Assembly: GCF_000186865.1 (NCBI RefSeq)
Contig: NW_008705607.1
Location: forward strand, 155,836-188,080
Origin: Aureococcus anophagefferens
Taxonomy: Eukaryota; Sar; Pelagophyceae; Pelagomonadales; Pelagomonadaceae
Direction: 5' to 3'
Length of the DNA: 32,245 nucleotides
The position numbers and the translations under genes are program-made. A model generated the notes under the pieces. The model made no database searches and was not told the origin of the DNA. It worked only from the letters and a program-made list of their open reading frames with translations. The stretch's first letter is position 1; every line of letters starts with the position of its first letter. Shown one piece after another: positions 7,340 through 14,162 of the stretch.

Positions 7340-8176
7340 ATGGCGGCCAAGCTCTTCGCTGTCGCGGCGCTCTCCGTTGCGTCCGCCCTCGTCGCGCCGC
7401 AGCCGTCGGCGCGCCATGCGACGAAGCTCAACGTCGACCCCATCGGCGCGGTGCTCGCCGGCGGCGTGCTCGCCGGCGGCGCGGGCCTGCTGCTCGCCGA
7501 GGACAACCGGGTCATCGACGACAAGGCCGAGGTCGAGAAGTACTTCAACGGCGAGACGGGCTTCGGGCGCTGGCAGAAGATCTACAGCGAGAGCGACGAC
7601 GTGAACAACGTGCAGCTCGACATCCGCGAGGGCCACGCGGAGACGGTCGCCAAGGTGCTCGAGTGGGCGGACGCCGAGGGCCGGACGCTCTGCGACCTCG
7701 GCTGCGGCTGCGGCGACCTGGCGATCCCCATGGCGAAGAAGGGCGCCAAGGTCGAGGCGAGCGACATCTCCGCGGCCATGGTCAGCGAGGCGACGGAGCG
7801 CGCGGCCGCGGCCGGCGTGACGGCGAGCTTCGAGACGAGCGACATGGAGAACGTGAACGGCGCCTACGACACGGTGTCCTGCATCGACGTCATGATCCAC
7901 TACCCGACGGACAAGATGGTGGGCCTCGTCGACAAGCTCGCGTCGCTCTCCACGGACACGATCTACGTGTCGTTCGCGCCGAAAACCCCGCAGCTCGCGC
8001 TCCTCAAGAAGGTCGGCTCCCTCTTCCCGGGCCCGTCCAAGGCGACGCGCGCCTACCTCCACAAGGAGGAGGACGTCACCGCGGCCCTCGCGAAGAACGG
8101 CTTCAAGGTCAAGCGGAGCCACCTCACGTCGCGGTCCTTCTACTTCTCCCTCGCGCTCGAGGCCGTCAAGGCGTAG
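7340..8176 (+). CDS. chlM: Magnesium-protoporphyrin IX O-methyltransferase, plastid
   Basis: ChlM transfers a methyl group from S-adenosylmethionine to the 13-propionate of Mg-protoporphyrin IX in chlorophyll synthesis, in plastid membranes. Start 7340 gives a hydrophobic signal peptide (LFAVAALSVASALVAP, 5-20) whose SALVAP resembles the ASAFAP cleavage motif of secondary red plastids. The mature part shows family blocks: VEKYFNGETGFGRWQKIY (65-82), VNNVQLDIREGHAETV (88-103), SAM-binding CDLGCGCGDLAI (118-129; GCGCG where GCGTG is usual), VEASDIS (138-144), IDVMIHYP (182-189), SFAPKTP (211-217), LFPGPSKATRAYLH (228-241) and FYFSLALEAV (267-276). A small hydrophobic patch (36-53) may aid thylakoid or envelope contact. 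Its 278 aa fits the family. This is the clearest photosynthesis gene in the window. Confidence 0.95.
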   Translation: MAAKLFAVAALSVASALVAPQPSARHATKLNVDPIGAVLAGGVLAGGAGLLLAEDNRVIDDKAEVEKYFNGETGFGRWQKIYSESDDVNNVQLDIREGHAETVAKVLEWADAEGRTLCDLGCGCGDLAIPMAKKGAKVEASDISAAMVSEATERAAAAGVTASFETSDMENVNGAYDTVSCIDVMIHYPTDKMVGLVDKLASLSTDTIYVSFAPKTPQLALLKKVGSLFPGPSKATRAYLHKEEDVTAALAKNGFKVKRSHLTSRSFYFSLALEAVKA

Positions 8177-8269
8177 GGGAGGGACGCGCGGGCGTGCTAA
8201 GTAGTTTCTCGTCGACAGACTCGGAAAGAAGCGTGGGCCTCTTGCAAGGTTGTTTTTACGCGACGGTCG

Positions 8270-9190
8270 CTAGACCATGCCCGCGGCCGTCGGGAGCTGG
8301 ATGGGCATGCCGCGGCCGACGGAGCGGAGGTAGAAGTAGAAGAAGTCGCCCATGATGACGAGGTGGACCATCTGCGTCGCGAGCACCAACACGCCGACGT
8401 AGCGGTTGCCGTTGCGGTCCGCGAGCTCGTGGAACGAGTTCATCCAGAAGCCCATCTCGACGAGGCGCGAGAAGCCCAGCGCCGCGACGAAGTGGCCGAT
8501 GAGGTAGTCCACGGTCGCGTTGGCCTTGGACTGCTTCTGGAAGAGGAAGAGCTGGGGCAGGATCGCGAACGACTCCAGATACATCGCGTAGGTCCAGCTC
8601 GTGTCGCTGATGAAGTCCTTGTTCAGGCCCGGGTGGAAGCAGGCCGCGAAGAGCAGCGTCGGCAGGATGACGACGAGCGCCCCCAGGCTCCCGGGCAACG
8701 GCGGCAGCGCGCCGAAGGAGTCGTTGTTCTCCTCGTAGGACCGCCCGTGGACGACGTGGACGAGGCCGAGCGCGGCGAGCGTCGCGCCGAAGGACGCGAA
8801 CTCGACGCAGTGGTAGATCCAGTCGCCGGAGCGGTCGTAGGGCAGGTAGCCCTCGTGGCGCATGATGGACACGAGGCGGGACGCGAAGACGACGGCGTAG
8901 CAGTGCAGCGTCTTCGCCGACAGCCCCGCGGCGGACTGGCTCGTCTGCATCTTCGCGACGAGGAGCGTGATGCCGAAGCAGCGCGTCAGCGACGCGTAGG
9001 TGAGGAGGAAGCTAAAGTCGCCGTCGCTGAAGACGAGGTAGACGAGCGTCGACAGCATGAGGAAGCCGAGCCACGGCGCGAGCATGCTACTCTTCCGCGT
9101 GCCCTCGAAGAGGTCCCGCGCCTTCTTCACGACGGCGAAGCCGCCCATGGCGTCCGCGTTCGGGTTCTCCCAGGGCTTCTTCTCGCCCAT
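8270..9190 (-). CDS. ER-lumen retention (KDEL) receptor family membrane protein
   Basis: KDEL receptors (Erd2) return escaped ER proteins from the Golgi. The ATG at 9190 gives 306 aa, about 90 more than canonical Erd2 (~212 aa). The extra residues are mainly a charged N-terminus (MGEKKPWENPNAD) plus an added hydrophobic segment (MLAPWLGFLMLSTLVYLVF, about 36-54). Family blocks are visible: a GLSAKTLHCYAVVFASRLVS stretch (like GxSxKTQxLYxLVFxTRYLD) and SWTYAMYLESFAILPQLFLF (like WTFSIYLESVAILPQLFML), followed by FSRLVEMGFW and a final hydrophobic helix before FYFYLRSVGRG. About seven or eight membrane segments are expected. The extended N-terminus suggests the ERD2-related (ERP) subgroup, whose ligand specificity is uncertain. 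It is convergent with chlM, 93 bp between stops. Confidence 0.86.
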   Translation of the reverse strand: MGEKKPWENPNADAMGGFAVVKKARDLFEGTRKSSMLAPWLGFLMLSTLVYLVFSDGDFSFLLTYASLTRCFGITLLVAKMQTSQSAAGLSAKTLHCYAVVFASRLVSIMRHEGYLPYDRSGDWIYHCVEFASFGATLAALGLVHVVHGRSYEENNDSFGALPPLPGSLGALVVILPTLLFAACFHPGLNKDFISDTSWTYAMYLESFAILPQLFLFQKQSKANATVDYLIGHFVAALGFSRLVEMGFWMNSFHELADRNGNRYVGVLVLATQMVHLVIMGDFFYFYLRSVGRGMPIQLPTAAGMV

Positions 9191-9424
9191 GGTGCGCGGA
9201 GGCGGCGAGCGGCGCCGCGGATCGTACGCGAACTGCCTGGGGTGTGCGTCGGCGGCCTCGACGTCGTCGGGGCGCGCGGCGACGTCGGGCGCTGACGGCG
9301 AGCGACCGGCGCGTGTCCGCGCAGTGGTTTCGAGGTCTTCAGAGGGCTGCGCGCGTCGTCAGGGCGCGCAACACGCGACGGCGACGGCGGCGGCTTGGAC
9401 GCGCGGAGGTCAAGCGCAAGGATT
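9191..9424 (-). promoter_or_regulatory. Upstream region of the KDEL-receptor-like gene
   Basis: These 234 bp lie between the KDEL-receptor-like ATG and the MITE's target duplication. They are GC-rich, with no RNA gene or repeat that I can recognise. They presumably hold that gene's promoter. Confidence 0.3.
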
Positions 9425-9432
9425 CCGGTGAA

Positions 9433-9801
9433 CAGTGCCCCGATCAACGTACATCTAGGTGCACCCGTACGAAATATTAATAAAGATCAATCATCGAATT
9501 CCGGCCGGCGGAGCCAGAGTCATTAGTCGTCCATAGAGGCTGTACGTCGACCGCGCGCGCGGGCGCGGTGTCGCGGAGGTCCGCGGGCTGAAATCACGGC
9601 CAAAATTGGGTTATGCTCGTATCAAAGCAAGCTCGATGATACTCACGCGTTAATTGCACGTTTGCGATGACTTTTTGCGCGCGGTCGCTGGTTCGGGTCA
9701 GGAAATCGCAGGATTTAACTTCAACAAAAGTGCTGAAGTTCAACAAAAATGTTGACTTTTAAATCCAGGCTATCAGAATCTGAGTTTTGATCGGGGCACT
9801 G
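9433..9801. mobile_element. hAT-type MITE, 369 bp, with 15-bp inverted repeats and 8-bp target duplication
   Basis: The ends are perfect 15-bp inverted repeats: CAGTGCCCCGATCAA at 9433-9447 and TTGATCGGGGCACTG at 9787-9801. Immediately outside them is a perfect 8-bp direct repeat, CCGGTGAA, at 9425-9432 and 9802-9809. An 8-bp duplication with ends starting CAGTG fits the hAT superfamily (CAGNG ends). The interior has no plausible gene and is much more AT-rich than the flanks, so the element is non-autonomous. An internal inverted repeat (GGATTTA near 9711, TAAATCC near 9761) could form a hairpin. It sits 63 bp past the stop of the SUMO-oxygenase gene and 242 bp upstream of the KDEL-receptor-like gene. 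Intact ends and duplication suggest a fairly recent insertion. Confidence 0.88.
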
Positions 9802-9864
9802 CCGGTGAAGTGGTTGTTGCAGTGCACCGTAGCCTCACCGTGCGGTGGACGCGTACTTGCAGCG

Positions 9865-11055
9865 TTACTTGGTAGCCTCGGGCGCGCGCATGAGGAAGAA
9901 GAGCGCGTAGCGCGCGCCGCGCTCGAGGGTCGAGACGCCGTGGGCGATGCGGTCGTTGTGGACCGTGAAGCTCCCGGCGGGGCGCCGCGGCTTCACGAGC
10001 TTGTCGTCGGCCGCGAAGACGAGGTCGCCGCCGTCGAAGTCGTCGTTCAGGCACAGTTGGAGAGTCTTGTGGTTGACGTCCGTATGGAAGTTGATGCACT
10101 GGCCGACGGCCGCGGACCGGCGGAGCACGATCTCGTCGACGCGGCCGCCGTGCGACGAGAAGAGCGCCTCGAGCGAGCCGTAGACCTTCGCTCCGAGGCG
10201 CGACGACGCCTCGCGGCGCGTCAGCGGCTTCTTGAAGTCGAGCACGCCGTCCGCGGCCCGGGCGCCGAGGTCGAGCTCCGAGCGCAGGGCCGCGCGCTGC
10301 GCCGCGGACAGCAGGCCCGCCGCCGGGAAGGACGCGAAGTACGGCGCGGCGCCCTCGGACCCGCCGCGGCGGCAGCGCGCCGCGATCTCCCGGACGACGG
10401 CGGCGGGCGCGTTGTCGAGCGTCGCGCCGGGCTGGAGGAAGGCGAGGCCGGGGCTTCCGGCGTGGTCACCAAAGATACCAATGTCGCCTCGCAGGTTGGG
10501 CACGAGATGGATAGTGTCGCCATCATCCATGTCGATGTCCTGCGGCGTCTGGTCCGGGCTGATCAGGTTGCCTTTGAAGATATACCGAAGAGGAAGTGTC
10601 GAGGACCGCTTATAAGTGTCGAGGACCGCTTCTAGCTTCGTCGCGTTCTCGATTTTGAAAGTGGTTAGCCTGCCGAGACAGTCTTTGACGTGAAAGTTCA
10701 CAAAGTTGCCTGGGCTTGGCTCTGCTTCCTTCTTGACGCCCACCTTGGCCTCATCGCGCGGCGCGTTCGCTTCCGCGACCTTCTTCTTCTTCTTGCCCCC
10801 GCGCCGCCGCGGCTTCTTCTTCCCGCCGCCGGGCCCGTCCGGCGCGTCCGCGTCGTCCTCGCCGCGCTCGTCCGGCTCCTCCATTTTTTCCAGGTTGGAA
10901 CGCGCCTTCTTCACGCCGGCGCGCGCCGCAGCGCTGAGCTTCGCGGCCATGGCCTCGAGCCGCTCGCCGAAAGCGTCACCGCTCAAGGCGGTCGCTTCGA
11001 TCGCAGCGTCGACGGCCGCCTCGGCGGCCTTGACCACGGTTTCCTCAAGGCTCAT
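9865..11055 (-). CDS. SUMO-like domain fused to a 2-oxoglutarate/Fe(II) oxygenase
   Basis: Start chosen at ATG 11055 (MSLEETVV, 396 aa); an in-frame ATG at 11139 would add 28 residues. After an Ala-rich helix comes a Lys/Arg-rich stretch (KKKPRRRGGKKKKK, about 79-92), a likely nuclear signal. Residues about 118-190 look like SUMO/Rad60-SLD: NFHVKDCLGRLTTFKIEN, LRYIFKGNLIS, QTPQDIDMDDGDTIHLVP. It has no free diglycine end, so it acts as a fixed domain. The C-terminal ~200 residues match prolyl-4-hydroxylase-like oxygenases: FHTDVNHKTLQLCLND with the HxD iron ligands (His324, Asp326), FDGGDLVF, distal His372 in DRIAHGVSTLERG, and Arg382 in RYALFF for 2-oxoglutarate. Catalytic residues look complete. 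The substrate is unknown; a nuclear, SUMO-linked hydroxylase is inference. Confidence 0.85.
   Translation of the reverse strand: MSLEETVVKAAEAAVDAAIEATALSGDAFGERLEAMAAKLSAAARAGVKKARSNLEKMEEPDERGEDDADAPDGPGGGKKKPRRRGGKKKKKVAEANAPRDEAKVGVKKEAEPSPGNFVNFHVKDCLGRLTTFKIENATKLEAVLDTYKRSSTLPLRYIFKGNLISPDQTPQDIDMDDGDTIHLVPNLRGDIGIFGDHAGSPGLAFLQPGATLDNAPAAVVREIAARCRRGGSEGAAPYFASFPAAGLLSAAQRAALRSELDLGARAADGVLDFKKPLTRREASSRLGAKVYGSLEALFSSHGGRVDEIVLRRSAAVGQCINFHTDVNHKTLQLCLNDDFDGGDLVFAADDKLVKPRRPAGSFTVHNDRIAHGVSTLERGARYALFFLMRAPEATK
10594..10631. repeat. 20-bp tandem duplication inside the SUMO-like coding region
   Basis: AAGTGTCGAGGACCGCTT occurs at 10594-10611 and again at 10614-10631, period 20 bp. 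It codes (minus strand) for part of the AVLDTYKRSSTLPLRY loop. A 20-bp period is not a multiple of three, yet the SUMO-like fold reads on in frame on both sides. Confidence 0.8.
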
Positions 11056-11240
11056 GGTGTCGCGCACGCGGCAGACGGTCCAGAGCGCGAACTTTCGAGC
11101 CGATGGGCAACGGCAAGTTGCACAGCAAGCTGCGGACATGCCTTTCGAGGGCCGAGGCCTCTCTCGACCGCGTACGCACGCGCCCAGCGCCGCGTCACTT
11201 CTCGCGTCCGCAAAAGACGCCGATCCGCCCCATTAGCCCA

Positions 11241-13286
11241 CTACCCCTCGGCCTCGGCGCCGAGGCCCTCGCCGACGCGCCACGTCGCGCGCGGGTCCCG
11301 GCCGCCGCCGTCCGCGGAGAGCGACACCTTGGGCCGCGTGAGCGGCGCCTCGTCGGCCGCGCGGTCGCCGAGGACGTGCGTCGGGATCTCGACCTTGGTG
11401 ACGACGTCGCCGGCGTCCGAGTAGGCGTTGGCCGTCGTGTAGGGCGGCGAGTACAGCGTCAGCGAGAAGCATCGGTCGTCGCAGACGCAGCCGTGGATCG
11501 TGTCCGGGTGCGCGTACGTCACGCTGTCCTGGGCCATGGGCCCCGTGCGCGCGAGGTGCATGGCGCCGTCGGCCCCGAGAGCGTAGGTCGCCTCCTCGAG
11601 GGAGCCCTGGAGGATCTTGGTCCACTGCGCGGAGCCGCCGTGGTCGTGCACGGGGCTGTAGTTGCCGCGCTCCCACGCGACGAGCACGAGGTTGAAGGCG
11701 TCGTTCTCCGCGAGGAGCACGCGGCTGAAGGTGTCGGCGTTCCAGGCCGCGTAGCCCTGCCACTCGGCCTCGTTGAGCCGGCAGTTGTCGAGCAAAGACG
11801 ATAATCTCTCGACGCGGTCGTTGGAATCGGTAACCGCGAACTCCTGCTCGATGAGGTTCACGAGGCCGGGGATGTTCGTGTAGACGTTGTTGCCCCGCGC
11901 GACGGCCGCGGCGAGGCCGTCGGACGGCGCCGACGCGTGGACGACGACGTCGCGCGTCAACCCGGTCTCGTAGGCCTGCGCGGTCATCGGCGGCGACAGC
12001 ACGTGCAGCGACACGGCGACGCTGTCGGGCGACGGGTTCCGGACCACTCGCGGCGCCGTCTGCATCCAGGCCTCCTCCGTGAAGGCCGCGCCGTCGCTCT
12101 CGCCGACCTCTAGAGGCGTCGTCCACAGGGCCCGGTCCGTCAAACCTTCTTCCGGGAAATCCAGCGCGAGGCGCCCGTGGAGCACGCGCGTCCAGGAGCT
12201 GCGCCCCGCGCCGTGCACGTGCGGCAGGCTCGCCTGGCCGCCGCACCAGCAGCAGACGACGACGGAGAACTTGTCCGACACGTGCGCGAGGTGCCGCGTG
12301 TAATCGAACTCCGAGAAGCACGGCCCGCTCGCGAACTCCGTCCACTCCTCGGGCGTGAGCTCCAGGCGGTTCAGCAACGACGTCACCACGGCGTCCGTGG
12401 CGCTCGCGTCGTCGAGCACGGCGAGCTGCTCGAGCGTGTCGCCGAAGGCCCGGAGCGACAGCCCGCCGGACCGGTACCGCAAGCCCGCGAGGTCGTCGCG
12501 CCAGACCCCCTTCTTCTCCGGCGCGAGCGCGGCGACCATGGACCCGCGCTTCACCTCGCCCCCGGCGCCGAAGATGGCGCAGTCCTCGAAGGCCGGCGCG
12601 TAGACGTGCAGGCTCACCGCGATTCGCGACTCGTCCGGGTTCGCGATCGAGTGGACCCCGAGCGAGTTGTCCATGTAGGTCGCGTCGCCGCAGGCGACGC
12701 GGTCCGCGGGGCCGAGCTTCTCCCAGGCGCCGTCCCTGAACTCCGGCTCGTAGCGCTGCTCCTCGAGGGCCCCGCTCAGCAGCTTGACCCAGCACGCGGA
12801 GCCGGCGTGGTCGTGGATCGCGCTGACCTGCCCGACGTCCCAGCAGAGGAGCAGCGCGACGAAGCGCTCGTCGACGGCGACGATGTTCCGCGTGTAGCGC
12901 GCCTTCTCGTGCTTCTGGAAGCCCTGCCACTCCCGCGGGTTCAGCTCCGTCCGCGCGAGCAGCGTCCGGACCTCGTCGATCATCGCCTCGCTGTAGGGCG
13001 CGGCGGGTTCCCGCGACAGGCAGGCCTTGATCTGGCCCACGAGCGCCGACAGCGAGAGGTAGAGCGGGCCCGCGCTGTCCAGACTCCCCGTGCGCGGCCG
13101 CGACGACGGCGGGAAGAGGGGACCGGCCCGTTCCTCCGCGGGCGGCGCGGCCGTGTGCGGGGGCGCCGCGACGGTCGTCGCGGGCTTCAAGGGCTTGACG
13201 CGGCTCTCGGGCTTGGACATGAGGATCGCGCGCGTCGACGCGAGCGTGAGAAACGCCAGGATGCGTCGCGCCATGGCGAGCGACAT
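11241..13286 (-). CDS. Protein with three tandem cysteine-dioxygenase-type cupin domains
   Basis: Cysteine dioxygenase oxidises cysteine to cysteine sulfinate with a three-His iron site. Start at ATG 13286 (681 aa) gives MSLAMARRILAFLTLASTRA, a possible targeting peptide; ATG 13274 is an alternative. Three cupin units repeat the block YTR-x-F-x-CW-x-HDH. Unit 1: IHDHAGSACWVKLLSG (HDH coded at 12807-12815), third His in GVHSI, then SLHVYAP; it keeps the Cys of the Cys-Tyr cofactor and the Tyr. Unit 2: HVHGAGRSSW (12213-12221), with the third His position apparently Arg (APRVV), Cys to Ser and Tyr to Leu; probably inactive. Unit 3: VHDHGGSAQW (11640-11648) keeps IHG and LYSPPY but has Gln at the Cys position. 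Usual family members have one such unit and ~200 aa. Other thiol dioxygenases are possible. Confidence 0.88.
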   Translation of the reverse strand: MSLAMARRILAFLTLASTRAILMSKPESRVKPLKPATTVAAPPHTAAPPAEERAGPLFPPSSRPRTGSLDSAGPLYLSLSALVGQIKACLSREPAAPYSEAMIDEVRTLLARTELNPREWQGFQKHEKARYTRNIVAVDERFVALLLCWDVGQVSAIHDHAGSACWVKLLSGALEEQRYEPEFRDGAWEKLGPADRVACGDATYMDNSLGVHSIANPDESRIAVSLHVYAPAFEDCAIFGAGGEVKRGSMVAALAPEKKGVWRDDLAGLRYRSGGLSLRAFGDTLEQLAVLDDASATDAVVTSLLNRLELTPEEWTEFASGPCFSEFDYTRHLAHVSDKFSVVVCCWCGGQASLPHVHGAGRSSWTRVLHGRLALDFPEEGLTDRALWTTPLEVGESDGAAFTEEAWMQTAPRVVRNPSPDSVAVSLHVLSPPMTAQAYETGLTRDVVVHASAPSDGLAAAVARGNNVYTNIPGLVNLIEQEFAVTDSNDRVERLSSLLDNCRLNEAEWQGYAAWNADTFSRVLLAENDAFNLVLVAWERGNYSPVHDHGGSAQWTKILQGSLEEATYALGADGAMHLARTGPMAQDSVTYAHPDTIHGCVCDDRCFSLTLYSPPYTTANAYSDAGDVVTKVEIPTHVLGDRAADEAPLTRPKVSLSADGGGRDPRATWRVGEGLGAEAEG

Positions 13287-13455
13287 CACGCGGAACACGA
13301 AGTTCGAGTCGTGATGCAACGGTCGGTGCTGAAGAGGTGCTGAAGCAGAAGTGATGCACTGCTCGTACGAGCAGCAAACCCGACTCGAGTCGGGCAGCGT
13401 CCTGCCGCTGGGATCCTCGGGGGCAACGGGCGTCGGCGGGTCCGCGGCCCTCCTC
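13287..13455. promoter_or_regulatory. Divergent intergenic region, cysteine dioxygenase / RING gene
   Basis: These 169 bp lie between the preferred starts of two divergent genes. Both frames stay open across it, so longer N-termini (RING from 13354, dioxygenase from 13457) cannot be excluded. The shorter starts are preferred because each exposes a signal-peptide-like N-terminus. Confidence 0.35.
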
Positions 13456-14121
13456 ATGGTCGTCGCCTGGCGGGGCCTGCTCCTCGTCGCCAGCGCGGCC
13501 CATGCGTTCGGCTGCGGGAGCGTCTTCTGTGGCTCGACGATCACCGCCAGCGCCCCGGGCGCAGCGCCGGCCCTCGACGGCGCGGCGCGCCGCCTGCGGG
13601 GTCCCTACGCCAGAGGGAAGAAGAAGGGCCCGCCGCCGCACCATGTCGCCGCCTTCGTCTTCATCGGCGTCTTCGTCGTCTCGTTGGTCGCCTACGCCGC
13701 GCGAGAGACGACGGGCGCGTGCCGGAGGAGGCCCAAGGTGCCCGTGACGCCCTCCGCCGAGTCGCTGCGCGCGACGGCGCGCGCGGCCGTCGCCGAGCAC
13801 GCGACGGAGGTCGAGATGCTGACGCTGACGCTGCCGCCGTCGCCCGAGCGGCCCGGGACCGCCGAGACGGCGGAGATCCCCGCGACGCCCGGGCCGCGCT
13901 TCGTGAGCCACGGCGAGTGCGCCATCTGCATGGAGCTCTTCGCGAGCTCGCCGGAGCGCGTCGTGCGCCTCGGCTGCGGCCACCTCTACCACCGGGACTG
14001 CATCGTCCGCTGGCTCTCGTCGCCGACGCAGAGCGGCCTCGCGCCCTTCCTCCAGTGCCCGCTCTGCAAGCGCGTCGTCACGGAGCCAGCGCCCGGGTCG
14101 CGGGCCGTCGCGCCGGAGTAA
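13456..14121 (+). CDS. Membrane-anchored RING-H2 E3 ubiquitin ligase
   Basis: From ATG 13456 (221 aa) the N-terminus MVVAWRGLLLVASAAHAFG reads as a signal peptide. A membrane span follows at about residues 64-80 (VAAFVFIGVFVVSLVAY), preceded by the basic GKKKGPPPHH. A Ser/Thr/Glu/Pro-rich linker leads to a C-terminal RING-H2 finger: CAICMELF, LGCGHLYHRDCIVRWL and CPLC, the C3H2C3 pattern. The gap between the sixth and seventh metal ligands is 18 residues, longer than usual for RING-H2. The domain order fits single-span ATL/RNF13-like ligases that ubiquitinate membrane or secretory-pathway targets. An ATG at 13354 would add 34 residues. It converges with the kinase gene, 41 bp between stops. 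Confidence 0.85.
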   Translation: MVVAWRGLLLVASAAHAFGCGSVFCGSTITASAPGAAPALDGAARRLRGPYARGKKKGPPPHHVAAFVFIGVFVVSLVAYAARETTGACRRRPKVPVTPSAESLRATARAAVAEHATEVEMLTLTLPPSPERPGTAETAEIPATPGPRFVSHGECAICMELFASSPERVVRLGCGHLYHRDCIVRWLSSPTQSGLAPFLQCPLCKRVVTEPAPGSRAVAPE

Positions 14122-14162
14122 CGGCACGTAGGAAGCTTGAAGCACAAAACCAAAAAAGCTCG

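Noticed and set aside
9433..9801. A small gene inside the AT-rich spacer
   Set aside because: Frames there are short and without coding character; the perfect inverted ends and target duplication identify a MITE.
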